This document shows positions 12,249-22,776 of a stretch of DNA of 64,000 nt, piece by piece; within the stretch, counting starts at the first letter, position 1; each line of letters begins with the position of its first letter. The position numbers and the translations under genes are program-made. This DNA is from Paramecium sonneborni (taxonomy: Eukaryota > Ciliophora > Oligohymenophorea > Peniculida > Parameciidae). The stretch covers positions 656,384-720,383 of the forward strand of contig CAJJDN010000002.1 of the NCBI GenBank assembly GCA_905182985.1, in the 5' to 3' direction. The notes beneath the pieces are model-generated. The model saw nothing but the letters and a program-made list of their open reading frames with translations, was not told the DNA's origin and did no database searches.

Positions 12249-13046
12249 TCAATATGGAAGTGTTTGTAAATTTTAAGAGGGACGCTTTTCAATTCTAATT
12301 TTTGAAACCTCTAAATATTTTGGTAATGAGAACTTTTTTCTTATCTAATTAAATTGTTTTTAATCTTGGTCTTTTAGGAGATTACACATTTCTTTTGCAC
12401 AAGTTCTAATGTCAATTTCATTTAAACCAGTTATTGATACCATCTAATCTTAACTCCATGAGGGATGAATTCTTCTGATTTTATGAACTAAATAAATAGC
12501 TGCACTTGCTAAAACATTATTTGAATATTAAATCATAGAATATTCTAATAAAGATAGTTCTATTAAGAATCTAGTGATAATTTTTACATGTATAAAAATA
12601 ATTTAAAAAAAAAATGTATTTTGTTATAAATATGATGTATTTTATCAATAAAAAATATTTGAATTCAGAAAATATAATTAAAAAAGTTAAATTAAATAAT
12701 TTTACTTTAAATCCTAATTACAAAAATAACACCTGCAAAGCATAAAATTTTTTTACTCCAATTTAGCTGTTCCCTAGTAAATGTTTAGCATTCTATAAGG
12801 ACTAGTGGTTAATAAATCAAAAGAGAATAATGATATAATTTTTCCCTCTGCTTCTAGAATTTCTTCTTTAATATAAGCATTATCACAAACATACACTAAA
12901 TCTCTTACATGAGGAACTGAGTATACTTCTTCCTATTTAGATGCTATAAATAATGCTGCAACTCCATATAATTAAAATTTAGATTTTGGTATTTAAAATT
13001 ATTCAAGTATTCTCAAATTTAGGTAATAAATACCTATCAACTATTG
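12249..13046 (-). CDS. Truncated duplicate of the cyclin gene (left contig copy)
   Basis: This is the 3' part of the cyclin described at 13,358-14,709. It matches the right-hand copy and is cut at its 5' end by the N gap. It contains the second cyclin fold and the stop codon. It should be treated as the same gene, not a paralogue. Confidence 0.85.
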
Positions 13047-13162
13047 NNNNNNNNNNNNNNNNNNNNNNNNNNNNNNNNNNNNNNNNNNNNNNNNNNNNNN
13101 NNNNNNNNNNNNNNNNNNNNNNNNNNNNNNNNNNNNNNNNNNNNNNNNNNNNNNNNNNNNNN
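13047..13162. other. Assembly gap (116 N)
   Basis: A run of undetermined bases. Because both sides carry the same 993 bp, the true distance is probably negative, meaning the contigs overlap. Confidence 0.95.
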
Positions 13163-13357
13163 ATCATTTAAAAATAAAAATATCAACTAAAAACGAATAT
13201 TAATAAATTTAAAATTAAAAAATACTTTTCATTATTTTAAAAAAAGAGGCAAATGAAGGCAATTTTATTAAAAAAACTAGTCGAATGATGAATAAACATA
13301 TAGTTTATAAAACAATTAATTGATCAAAAACAAAGAATTTGCTATCACAAACTAAAC

Positions 13358-14709
13358 TCAATATGGAAGTGTTTGTAAATTTTAAGAGGGACGCTTTTCA
13401 ATTCTAATTTTTGAAACCTCTAAATATTTTGGTAATGAGAACTTTTTTCTTATCTAATTAAATTGTTTTTAATCTTGGTCTTTTAGGAGATTACACATTT
13501 CTTTTGCACAAGTTCTAATGTCAATTTCATTTAAACCAGTTATTGATACCATCTAATCTTAACTCCATGAGGGATGAATTCTTCTGATTTTATGAACTAA
13601 ATAAATAGCTGCACTTGCTAAAACATTATTTGAATATTAAATCATAGAATATTCTAATAAAGATAGTTCTATTAAGAATCTAGTGATAATTTTTACATGT
13701 ATAAAAATAATTTAAAAAAAAAATGTATTTTGTTATAAATATGATGTATTTTATCAATAAAAAATATTTGAATTCAGAAAATATAATTAAAAAAGTTAAA
13801 TTAAATAATTTTACTTTAAATCCTAATTACAAAAATAACACCTGCAAAGCATAAAATTTTTTTACTCCAATTTAGCTGTTCCCTAGTAAATGTTTAGCAT
13901 TCTATAAGGACTAGTGGTTAATAAATCAAAAGAGAATAATGATATAATTTTTCCCTCTGCTTCTAGAATTTCTTCTTTAATATAAGCATTATCACAAACA
14001 TACACTAAATCTCTTACATGAGGAACTGAGTATACTTCTTCCTATTTAGATGCTATAAATAATGCTGCAACTCCATATAATTAAAATTTAGATTTTGGTA
14101 TTTAAAATTATTCAAGTATTCTCAAATTTAGGTAATAAATACCTATCAACTATTGAAATTGTTAAAAAAAGTGTTTCTGGGTCTCATTTGAATTTATGAT
14201 GAACATCTACTAACCAATCCAGTAAAATACTGCGCATTTTTTCTGTTATTTCTATTTGAAATTGGAACGCAGTCTATTTAAAATTGGATTTACACTAAAT
14301 TAAGTATATTCATTACAGTTCTATCTTTCATATATGTGACAATTTCATTTTTATATGCATTTACTAATTGAGGATTTTTATTTTTTAAAGGTAATTTAAA
14401 TGTTTTATTTGTTAAAATTTCAGTGTCTCCACTTGTTATACTCAGATTTCTTCCATTTCTAAAAGGCATGGGTATATTTGAGTCTGTTTTTACTCTTTAA
14501 AAACCCTCTCTTGTTCTATTGCTTTAATCTTCATTTAAGTTTAATTAAGGTTTTTAAGGAGGAATCATAGAATGAAATGAATTTGATTTTGATGATTTTT
14601 CTCTTAAGGCTAGAGAGGATTATACTCTTTAATGTTTAGATGCGTTGTAAAAATTTTCTTTTTAGTAATCGGCAATACAAAATAATTTTGGAATTTAATT
14701 TGCTTTCAT
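13358..14709 (-). CDS. A/B-type (mitotic) cyclin with an internal TGA
   Basis: Cyclins of this type activate cyclin-dependent kinases in the cell cycle. The N-terminal 120 or so residues are basic and Ser/Asn-rich. The cyclin box follows: ITEKMRSILLDWLVDVHHKF, PETLFLTISIVDR, KFQLYGVAALFIASK with EEVYSVPHVRDLVYV, then the second fold with FLIELSLLEYSMIQYSNN and a tail ending KKFSLPKYLEVSKI. Two 22-nt introns are clear. A 162-nt GT...AG segment (right copy, about 13,680-13,841) must also be removed to join the second fold; it is far longer than any other intron here. One TGA at 14,184-14,186 interrupts the box between HHKFK and PETLF, where cyclins have a variable residue. With these introns the length is about 381 codons. 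I saw no clear destruction box. Confidence 0.75.
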
Positions 14710-15149
14710 TTGAATATAAATTATTAACGAAAAAAAATATTATTTAATTTAATGAATAATATTCATTTTATTTTATTTTTTTCTCCTATTTTACCCAACA
14801 TAAATTGTAAAAATGTTTAAGCTTTAAATGAGTAAATGACTGTTTGATGAATATAATTAAATGTAAAAAATGATAATTAAAATTATTAAAGAATTACAAA
14901 TAGTATCAAGTTTTTACTTTAGTAAGTTTATTTACTGTTTCTGCAATTTAAGGATACTTTCTTAATTTTAGAGAATGCATTCTAAAAAGATAAATCTTTT
15001 TTAACAAAAATAATTTATACTTTTTTTTTCAATAAAATCATCAATCTTCTATAAATATTATCAATTTTTCCCTTCAACCTAATTAATTAAGAATGTTATT
15101 TAAATTTGTTTCATTTTACCTTTAATCCATATTTTTTCATTTTTATTTT
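14710..15149. other. Intergenic, no gene seen
   Basis: 440 bp upstream of the cyclin start, with pyrimidine-rich stretches and no convincing frame. It probably holds the cyclin promoter and, at its right end, the beginning of the broken plus-strand gene. Confidence 0.4.
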
Positions 15150-16142
15150 TATTTTCAGAAGCTTCTAATGAATTTATAGCTGATTTCTATTTTCAAAAAA
15201 TGCCCAATTTTAGTAGCCAAATGAAATTTGCTTATGGATAAATTGCTTCGCTCTACATGTAAAACTTTCTTGTTAAACAAAAAATTTTTGTTAAATCAAT
15301 TTTGGCTCAGATTTTAGATTGGTTCACTTTTATTTGCAACTATCTAATAGAGGTACAATTTTGCCAACTGAATGCTCAAAGCAAGATCAAATCAATGACC
15401 TCAAGAAAAAGATGAGCTAAGGATAAAGTAAATTAAGATTAAATTATATGAATAAGTAAATCCAAATAAATAGTTGATAAGTTTAAAATTAAGAGAAATT
15501 TGAAGATTAAGAAGAAAAAGTTAAAACTTAAAATGCTTGTAATTAACCTACAAAATTAGAAATGCGCAAAGGAATAAAAATGTAAATTCTATTAAAAAGT
15601 CATAATTGCACAAATTTTTTCCTAGAGCTTACTTTGATTCTTATGATTTTAAAAAAGCATTACCTAGTTTAGTTGTTAAAAGAGTAACAATTGATGAAGC
15701 TTTGTCATGCAATCAGCTATTAAAATCTTAAAAAAGGAATAAAACAGCAACCAAAAAATTAATTTTAAAAATAAAGATCAAGATATTATTAAACTACTTA
15801 GTTACTATTATTTTAAAGATATTTAATTCCCAGAAATAAGTTTTATTAAATAAAATTAGAAAAATTTGAAATGAAATCATTTATAATAAAAAAAAATATA
15901 AGTTTAATTTTAGACTTAAGTAATATCTAAAATAATCAATAAATAGTAATTACAGAAAAGATTAGTATATTGTAAATCTGAAAGACATTAATGTCCCATT
16001 TTTTGTTCATGCTTTTTCTGGTTTTCAAAGATAAAAATATCTGAAGCATTCATATCGTCATGAAATGAAAATGAAGAGAAGCAGATAAAATTAATAATGT
16101 GGTTAAGATTAATAGGATAAAAGGGAATTGAATAGCTAGTGA
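15150..16142 (+). pseudogene. Broken or unresolved protein gene
   Basis: Protein-like segments appear in order on the plus strand, in changing frames. They include EFIADFYFQKMPNFSSQMKF, LPTECSKQDQINDLKKKM, FFPRAYFDSYDFKKALPSLV with VKRVTIDEALSCNQLLK, KDQDIIKLLSYYYFKDIQ with FPEISFIK, and VNLKDINVPFFVHAFSGFQR. Some frame changes could be small introns, but I could not build a continuous model, and several joins have no GT...AG. Either it is a pseudogene, or indels in the sequence hide a functional gene. The family is not recognised. The part from 15,794 on is repeated at 17,208-17,556 by the contig overlap. Its end lies 28 bp before the TrpRS start. Confidence 0.35.
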
Positions 16143-18620
16143 ATTTTGGAAATAAAAATGTTAATTAATTATGTAATAAAGCGAATAGGAACAATAAAAG
16201 GAGTAAAAAATTACTCAAAATGAGATACCTGATTTAATTATTAATCCTTATGAAGTGGTGAACAATTCTAAGAAGCAAATAGACTATGATAAGTTGATCC
16301 AATCGTTCGGTTGTTAGAGAATAGAGCAAAATCACTTAGAGCGCATACAAGCCTTAACTTAAAAGCCTGTGCATCATTATTTAAGACGTGGAATTTTCTT
16401 TTCACATCGAGACCTAAATTAAGTATTAGATGCTTATGAAGCTGGAAAAGGGTTCTATTTGTACACAGGGAGAGGACCATCAGGAGATTCAATGCATGTT
16501 GGACATTTGATGCCATTTATATTTACTAAATATTTATAGGAGGCCTTTGATGTACCAGTAGTGATTGAATTGTCAGATGATGAGAAGTTTTTCCATAAAA
16601 GTGAAACAACTTTGGAGGAATATCAAAGATATGGATATGAAAATGCAAAAGACATAATAGCATGTGGATTTGATGTGAACAAAACATTCATTTTCCTAAG
16701 CTCAAAATATGCAGGTCACATGTACCATAATATTTGTAAATTTCAACATGCGATAACCTATTCATAATTAAGAGGAATATTTGGTTTAAATGAATCTGAT
16801 AATTGTGGGAAAGTTGCTTATCCTGCAGTTTAAGCTGCTCCATCTTTGTCTTCATCTTTTAGACACATTTTCGGAAAGGATGAAGTTATGTGTTTAGTTC
16901 CTCAAGGCATAGATCAAGACCCATATTTTAGAATGACTAGAGATGTATGCTATAAACTCAAGGTTCCTAAAACTGGATGTATTCATTCCCAATTCCTACC
17001 AGGATTACATGGATTCGGTACAAAAATGGGAACTACAGATCCTACATCTGCCATCTTCTTAACAGATAGTCCAAAAGAAATTGAAGAAAAAGTTCTCTAT
17101 TTTATTTATTTAATTAGATCAAAAAACATGCATTGTCTGGTGGAGGTATGACTAAAAAAGAACATCAAGAAAAAGGAGCTGATCTTACTGTCGATGTTCC
17201 ATATCANCTACTTAGTTACTATTATTTTAAAGATATTTAATTCCCAGAAATAAGTTTTATTAAATAAAATTAGAAAAATTTGAAATGAAATCATTTATAA
17301 TAAAAAAAAATATAAGTTTAATTTTAGACTTAAGTAATATCTAAAATAATCAATAAATAGTAATTACAGAAAAGATTAGTATATTGTAAATCTGAAAGAC
17401 ATTAATGTCCCATTTTTTGTTCATGCTTTTTCTGGTTTTCAAAGATAAAAATATCTGAAGCATTCATATCGTCATGAAATGAAAATGAAGAGAAGCAGAT
17501 AAAATTAATAATGTGGTTAAGATTAATAGGATAAAAGGGAATTGAATAGCTAGTGAATTTTGGAAATAAAAATGTTAATTAATTATGTAATAAAGCGAAT
17601 AGGAACAATAAAAGGAGTAAAAAATTACTCAAAATGAGATACCTGATTTAATTATTAATCCTTATGAAGTGGTGAACAATTCTAAGAAGCAAATAGACTA
17701 TGATAAGTTGATCCAATCGTTCGGTTGTTAGAGAATAGAGCAAAATCACTTAGAGCGCATACAAGCCTTAACTTAAAAGCCTGTGCATCATTATTTAAGA
17801 CGTGGAATTTTCTTTTCACATCGAGACCTAAATTAAGTATTAGATGCTTATGAAGCTGGAAAAGGGTTCTATTTGTACACAGGGAGAGGACCATCAGGAG
17901 ATTCAATGCATGTTGGACATTTGATGCCATTTATATTTACTAAATATTTATAGGAGGCCTTTGATGTACCAGTAGTGATTGAATTGTCAGATGATGAGAA
18001 GTTTTTCCATAAAAGTGAAACAACTTTGGAGGAATATCAAAGATATGGATATGAAAATGCAAAAGACATAATAGCATGTGGATTTGATGTGAACAAAACA
18101 TTCATTTTCCTAAGCTCAAAATATGCAGGTCACATGTACCATAATATTTGTAAATTTCAACATGCGATAACCTATTCATAATTAAGAGGAATATTTGGTT
18201 TAAATGAATCTGATAATTGTGGGAAAGTTGCTTATCCTGCAGTTTAAGCTGCTCCATCTTTGTCTTCATCTTTTAGACACATTTTCGGAAAGGATGAAGT
18301 TATGTGTTTAGTTCCTCAAGGCATAGATCAAGACCCATATTTTAGAATGACTAGAGATGTATGCTATAAACTCAAGGTTCCTAAAACTGGATGTATTCAT
18401 TCCCAATTCCTACCAGGATTACATGGATTCGGTACAAAAATGGGAACTACAGATCCTACATCTGCCATCTTCTTAACAGATAGTCCAAAAGAAATTGAAG
18501 AAAAAGTTCTCTATTTTATTTATTTAATTAGATCAAAAAACATGCATTGTCTGGTGGAGGTATGACTAAAAAAGAACATCAAGAAAAAGGAGCTGATCTT
18601 ACTGTCGATGTTCCATATCA
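15794..18620. repeat. 1,413-bp direct repeat on both sides of the N at 17,207
   Basis: 15,794-17,206 is repeated at 17,208-18,620 (offset 1,414). The only thing between the copies is one N. This is the same unmerged-overlap signature as at 13 kb. It duplicates the end of the broken gene and most of the tryptophanyl-tRNA synthetase. Confidence 0.9.
16171..17206 (+). CDS. Truncated duplicate of tryptophanyl-tRNA synthetase (left contig copy)
   Basis: It matches the complete gene at 17,585-18,846 up to the N at 17,207, where it stops in the coding sequence after the segment LTVDVPYH. It includes the same 26-nt intron. It should be counted with the complete copy as one gene. Confidence 0.88.
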
Positions 18621-18846
18621 CTATTTGAGATTTTTCCTTGAAGATGATGCTCGTCTTGAAGAAATCAGAGTATAATATGGAAAAGGTGTTATGATGACAA
18701 GTGAAGTCAAAAAAGAATTAATTACAGTTCTTACTAAAATTATAACAGAACATTAGTAAAGAAGAGCACTTGTCACAGATGAAATGGTTTAAAAATTTAT
18801 GGAATTAAGACCTTTAAGCAACTATCCACCTAAAAAGAATAATTGA
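17585..18846 (+). CDS. WARS1: Cytosolic tryptophanyl-tRNA synthetase
   Basis: The enzyme charges tRNA-Trp with tryptophan in the cytosol. A 26-nt intron at 18,506-18,531 leaves 411 residues, matching the catalytic core of eukaryotic TrpRS. Visible blocks: [51 protein letters not shown] (the HIGH-like signature), [27 protein letters not shown], and the C-terminal [20 protein letters not shown]. The usual KMSAS catalytic loop reads KMGTT here. The chosen ATG gives an N terminus with several Gln residues and no WHEP extension. The next plus-strand gene starts 34 bp after the stop. The genetic code here does not use TGA for Trp, so its tRNA partner should be the normal CCA anticodon species. Confidence 0.95.
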
Positions 18847-18880
18847 GATATAATAAAATAAAAACATTATTATTATTAAA

Positions 18881-19954
18881 ATGCTCACTGCCAAGGAAGA
18901 ATTAGACAAAATAAATACAAAAGTATAAGTCTTATTAATTATTATAAAGAGTGCTAAAGGAAATGCTGAAAGTGAAGAATTACCTTAATACTTAAGATCT
19001 TCATATTCATAAACGTATTAATAATTAGAACCTGCTAAAACTTTTAAGGGAAAAAAGGTGCCCTCATATTTATCAATTTTTAGGTCTTTCCCTAATTTGC
19101 GTATGGAAATTCTCATGAAGCTCCAACTTATTTTAAATTATCTAATTCTTTAGTCTGTAGAGAAAGTTACGATAATCCATATATCAAGAATAAAGTGCCT
19201 CCATTAAATAAAATTGATTCTCTTAAAGGAAGCACTCTCAATAATTATGAATTTTATAATGTTTCTGATTAGAGATTCACTAATCGAAAACCTACAGGTT
19301 ACATTACTAATAAAATAACTGAGTATAAAATTAATTTCAACATTAAGTACTATTACAAATTAAGTTAAAATTGTACAAAAACCATTCAATGATGAATAGG
19401 ATCAAATATTTACTTTTGAAAGTGCTTACAAATCGATTCAAGATAAATTTTTCAATAAAAAAAGAGGTACCTTTTTATCTTTATTTTAAGAGTTATTTAC
19501 AGATTTTGTTGAAAAAAATGATTTACTTAATGTCTATGGCCCATTAAATATGAGAACAAGACCAAAAGAATTCAGAGAAGTCAAAAATTATGCTCTAGAT
19601 TCTGAATAACTTAAATTATTGAAGGAATAAAGATCAAGATAATAAATCACTCCAACTAATAGAAGTGGTTTTACAGATCTTATTAAGACTGTTAGACTTC
19701 CTACTATATCTAAAATGCAAGGATTGGATACGGATAAATACTACAATAAAGATTAAAATTATCTCAATCAATTAACTAATTCAATCATTGTTGAAAAAAT
19801 TGATTAAAAAATTAAACTTAAAAATAAAACTCTCTAAAGTTTAAATAAAAATAAACATTCGATTAAGCACAACACAGAGGATACTGAAAATATGCAAGGA
19901 ATTATAGACATATTTGAGAAGCATTTAGAATTCGAAAAATAATATAATTGTTGA
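18881..19954 (+). CDS. Hypothetical protein, 331 residues
   Basis: Three introns (27, 26 and 25 nt) give an exact frame of 331 residues. The chain is hydrophilic, with Lys, Asn and Ser throughout. It has a more ordered middle (SAYKSIQDKFFNKKRGTFLS, then LFQELFTDFVEKNDLLNVYG), then NMRTRPKEFREVKNYALDSE and a helical charged end. No signal peptide, membrane helix or known domain is seen. It starts 34 bp after the TrpRS stop on the same strand and converges on the coiled-coil gene at 19,982 with 27 bp between stops. Its clean splicing supports a real gene, but I assign no function. Confidence 0.65.
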
Positions 19955-19981
19955 AAAATAATTTAAATTATACATTTTAAT

Positions 19982-20757
19982 TCAAAATTGATCTGTGTAA
20001 TAGCTTAATTACTCTTTTAGTTTCTGAATCTTAAAATCCTTCTTGTCAAGTGCTTCTTATACTATAGACTCAAATTTTGTAATATCATCATAATGTTGCT
20101 ATTTCAAATTTTAAAGTTTTTCTTCATAATGCTGTTTTAATTATTAATTTTAGAACTTTAGTTACTCAATCTTTTAATAAGCAATTTTCTTTTCTTCTTC
20201 TAAATTTATTAAAAGAGTTTCAACTTAAACTAATTTATTACTAAATTCTTCTGATTATTAGAGGGATTTGCAATTTTCTTCATGCAAAAAGTGAAGCTGC
20301 TCAATCAATTCCTCTTAGCTTTCTTAAGGGTCTTATTTTTGATATTGTGCTAATTATAACTATAAATCTTTTTTATCTTATAAAATCTTATCAATGAAAG
20401 TTACATACTCTTATAAAATGGTTTAAAATTCATTTTTTTATTTCAACAGATCCTCCTCTAATTTAGACTTCCTAATTAAATTAGTAATAAATACATTTCC
20501 AATTTCATCTAAATTATTGTTTCTTTAAGTTTACGATTTTCAAGAGTTAAGTTATTTTCTTCAGTTAAATATGGTTAAGCTCTTTTAGTTTGCATTTAAG
20601 GTACATCAACAGATATTTCTAAGTTCTCATCTGTAGGTTATGATTCCCATAATTTTTGAGTCAATTCTTAGTAAAATTTTTGATCATTAGAAAACTAACC
20701 TTTGACAATTGAAGGATGAGCATCTGGAGACTTTTTTTTTTTTAATTAGGAATACAT
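19982..20757 (-). CDS. Coiled-coil protein, 239 residues
   Basis: Two introns (33 and 23 nt) leave 239 residues. After a short basic start (MYSQLKKKKSPDAHPS) and a linker, the last 170 or so residues are a near-continuous heptad-rich coiled coil of Glu, Gln, Lys and Leu (for example EETLLINLEEEKKIAYQ-like spacing), ending LKEQLSYYTDQF. Such proteins in ciliates are often cytoskeletal or basal-body components, but nothing here proves that. The gene at 20,767-22,755 on the same strand ends 9 bp upstream of this start, so the two are very tightly packed. Confidence 0.65.
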
Positions 20758-20766
20758 TAATTTATT

Positions 20767-22755
20767 TCAGTTAAAAAAAATTATGTATAATAACATCAAT
20801 CTCTTCTCAACACATTTTTCTTAATTATAAAGTTCTTCTATTTTTTCTAATCTAGCTCTGCGTTGCGAATGTTAGAGTACTTTTCTATAATCCACTTAGT
20901 AATCTTTTAAGTATTTACAAAACGAATAAGTTTGAAGTCCATCATTTTACTATTTTATAATACTCATTAGAGCAGCTAAAAGTTCTGGATTCTTTTTTCC
21001 AACCAAGATTATTAGATTAGAATTTAAAATTACATTCAAAACACCATGTCGATGATATTTTTCTATTTATTATATAAGTCGGGCACCAAATATTTAGGCT
21101 TGTAACTCAGTTAAATTGTGCTATCTTAAAGCTAATCGGTAGATGTCTTACCTTTTGTAGGAAAGACAATCTTTTAAGAGATTTAATGAATTAACATCAT
21201 TTAACAATTTAAATAATAATGGTAAATATCTTTCTTAATAATGAGTTTTTCTCATAAATTCTATTATAAGTGTAGGAAGCAAATCTTCAAAAATTTAAGA
21301 TTCGTAAAATTAGAAATTCAAAATTTCATTTATTACTTTTATTGGATTATCTTTGATTTTTTTAATTAAATAATACTGTAATTTAGATTTAAGCTTATCA
21401 TTTTTAATAACAGCATATGAATGGAAAGGGTGAAGCATTGCTTTTTCTTCAGTAATCAAGGAATCAACTTCTTATCCACATATAAATCTCAAATATAGAA
21501 GACCATTTTCTAGAAAGGAAAATTTACATACTTATTTTATATAATCTGAAAAAACACTTAATTTTTACATGTAATTATTTGCAAATTTTAATTTTCTAAA
21601 AGTTAAAATAATTTATGCCAATTTATTGGCTTATTGAATTGTATGTGAATTAATCTCCTATTATAACCTTTAAATAATTTCATCAATTAATCTTTCAACT
21701 TCTTATTATGTACATATCGGTTCAAGATTTATTAAAATTTATTAAATAAAATTAATTGTTATTTTTTAAGGTTTTTATTTTAGTTATTTCAACAAAAATT
21801 CTTTAATTTTAATTTCTAAATCTGGAGCAACTTCAAGAGGCAACAATTAATAATTATTAACAATTGATAAGATAGTATGTTCATCCATCTTATTTAGATT
21901 TTCTATTAAAAATTATCTCATTTTGATGATAATTGGATGCGACTCTAAATATGGATTTAAATATTAATATTTCATTTTAAGTAACATTATGTAAAATTGA
22001 GTGACTTGTTAGAAATCATAATAGAGAAAATTAGCATCATAATGAGAAATACAAAATTCAACTAATTCTGAATTAACAAATTTTCTTTTTTGAGATTTCA
22101 TCATTTCACATCTTACTAAAAGAACTACTTCCATAGATGAAAGAGGTTCAGTATTTAATCTATTTTAAACTAATTAGTGAATTTAAGGTAAAAACATGTT
22201 TATTACTTAGGAATCATACCATATGTTTATATAATGTCTAATACTGAAATCATTGCAATCTTTCAAAGTCTTATTTAAAGAATTCGATAAACTTTTATCA
22301 TCTACATTATTCAGCAATTATTATTGTCCTTTTAATTGATATTTAGATTTAAAACATAGTAATTCAAGCAAATCTATTGGAGTAAGTTAATTGAGGTTGT
22401 TGTTTAGTAATGTTGAAATTTCTTTCATTCCTTTCTGAAAAGTGGGTTCATTTTGATAAATTTTAACAGAATTTAAAAAATGAGCAATAATACGAATAGT
22501 AAGTAATGAATGCTAAATGCCAAATATTTTTTTATTCTAGTTAAATATATCGATTAAGATTTTAGGATCTACATGTTGACTAATAAGCGCCATCAATTCT
22601 TGTTCGTTTGTCACAACTTTCACATTCTCATTTGGGATATCAAAAATATCAATATCACTATCTGATTCATTTTCAAAAGATTCTCGAAATGCAAAATTTA
22701 GTAAATTAGAGTGAGTAGAAAATCTCTATTTCAATAATGTTCTAAAAATTATCAT
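20767..22755 (-). CDS. Large alpha-helical protein, probably mitochondrial
   Basis: A single frame of 662 residues with no intron. The N terminus, MIIFRTLLKQRFSTHSNLLN, is amphipathic, rich in Arg and lacks acidic residues, which fits a mitochondrial targeting sequence. The remainder is almost entirely helical, with repeating Leu/Ile spacing like helical-repeat RNA-binding proteins of organelles (OPR, FASTK or RAP-type). I see no RAP domain or other diagnostic motif. The end (QHSQRRARLEKIEELYN) is basic. Identification as an organellar RNA-binding protein is inference only. It follows PDI on the same strand, 21 bp away. Confidence 0.6.
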
Positions 22756-22776
22756 AAATATTTTTATTATTATTTT

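Larger units (their letters stand above)
12054..14155. repeat. 993-bp direct repeat flanking a 116-N gap
   Basis: The sequence at 12,054-13,046 recurs at 13,163-14,155, offset 1,109, with no difference that I could see by eye. The two copies are separated only by the N run at 13,047-13,162. Both end exactly at the gap, as expected when two overlapping contigs are placed side by side without being merged. It is unlikely to be a biological duplication. The cyclin gene lies across it. Confidence 0.9.
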
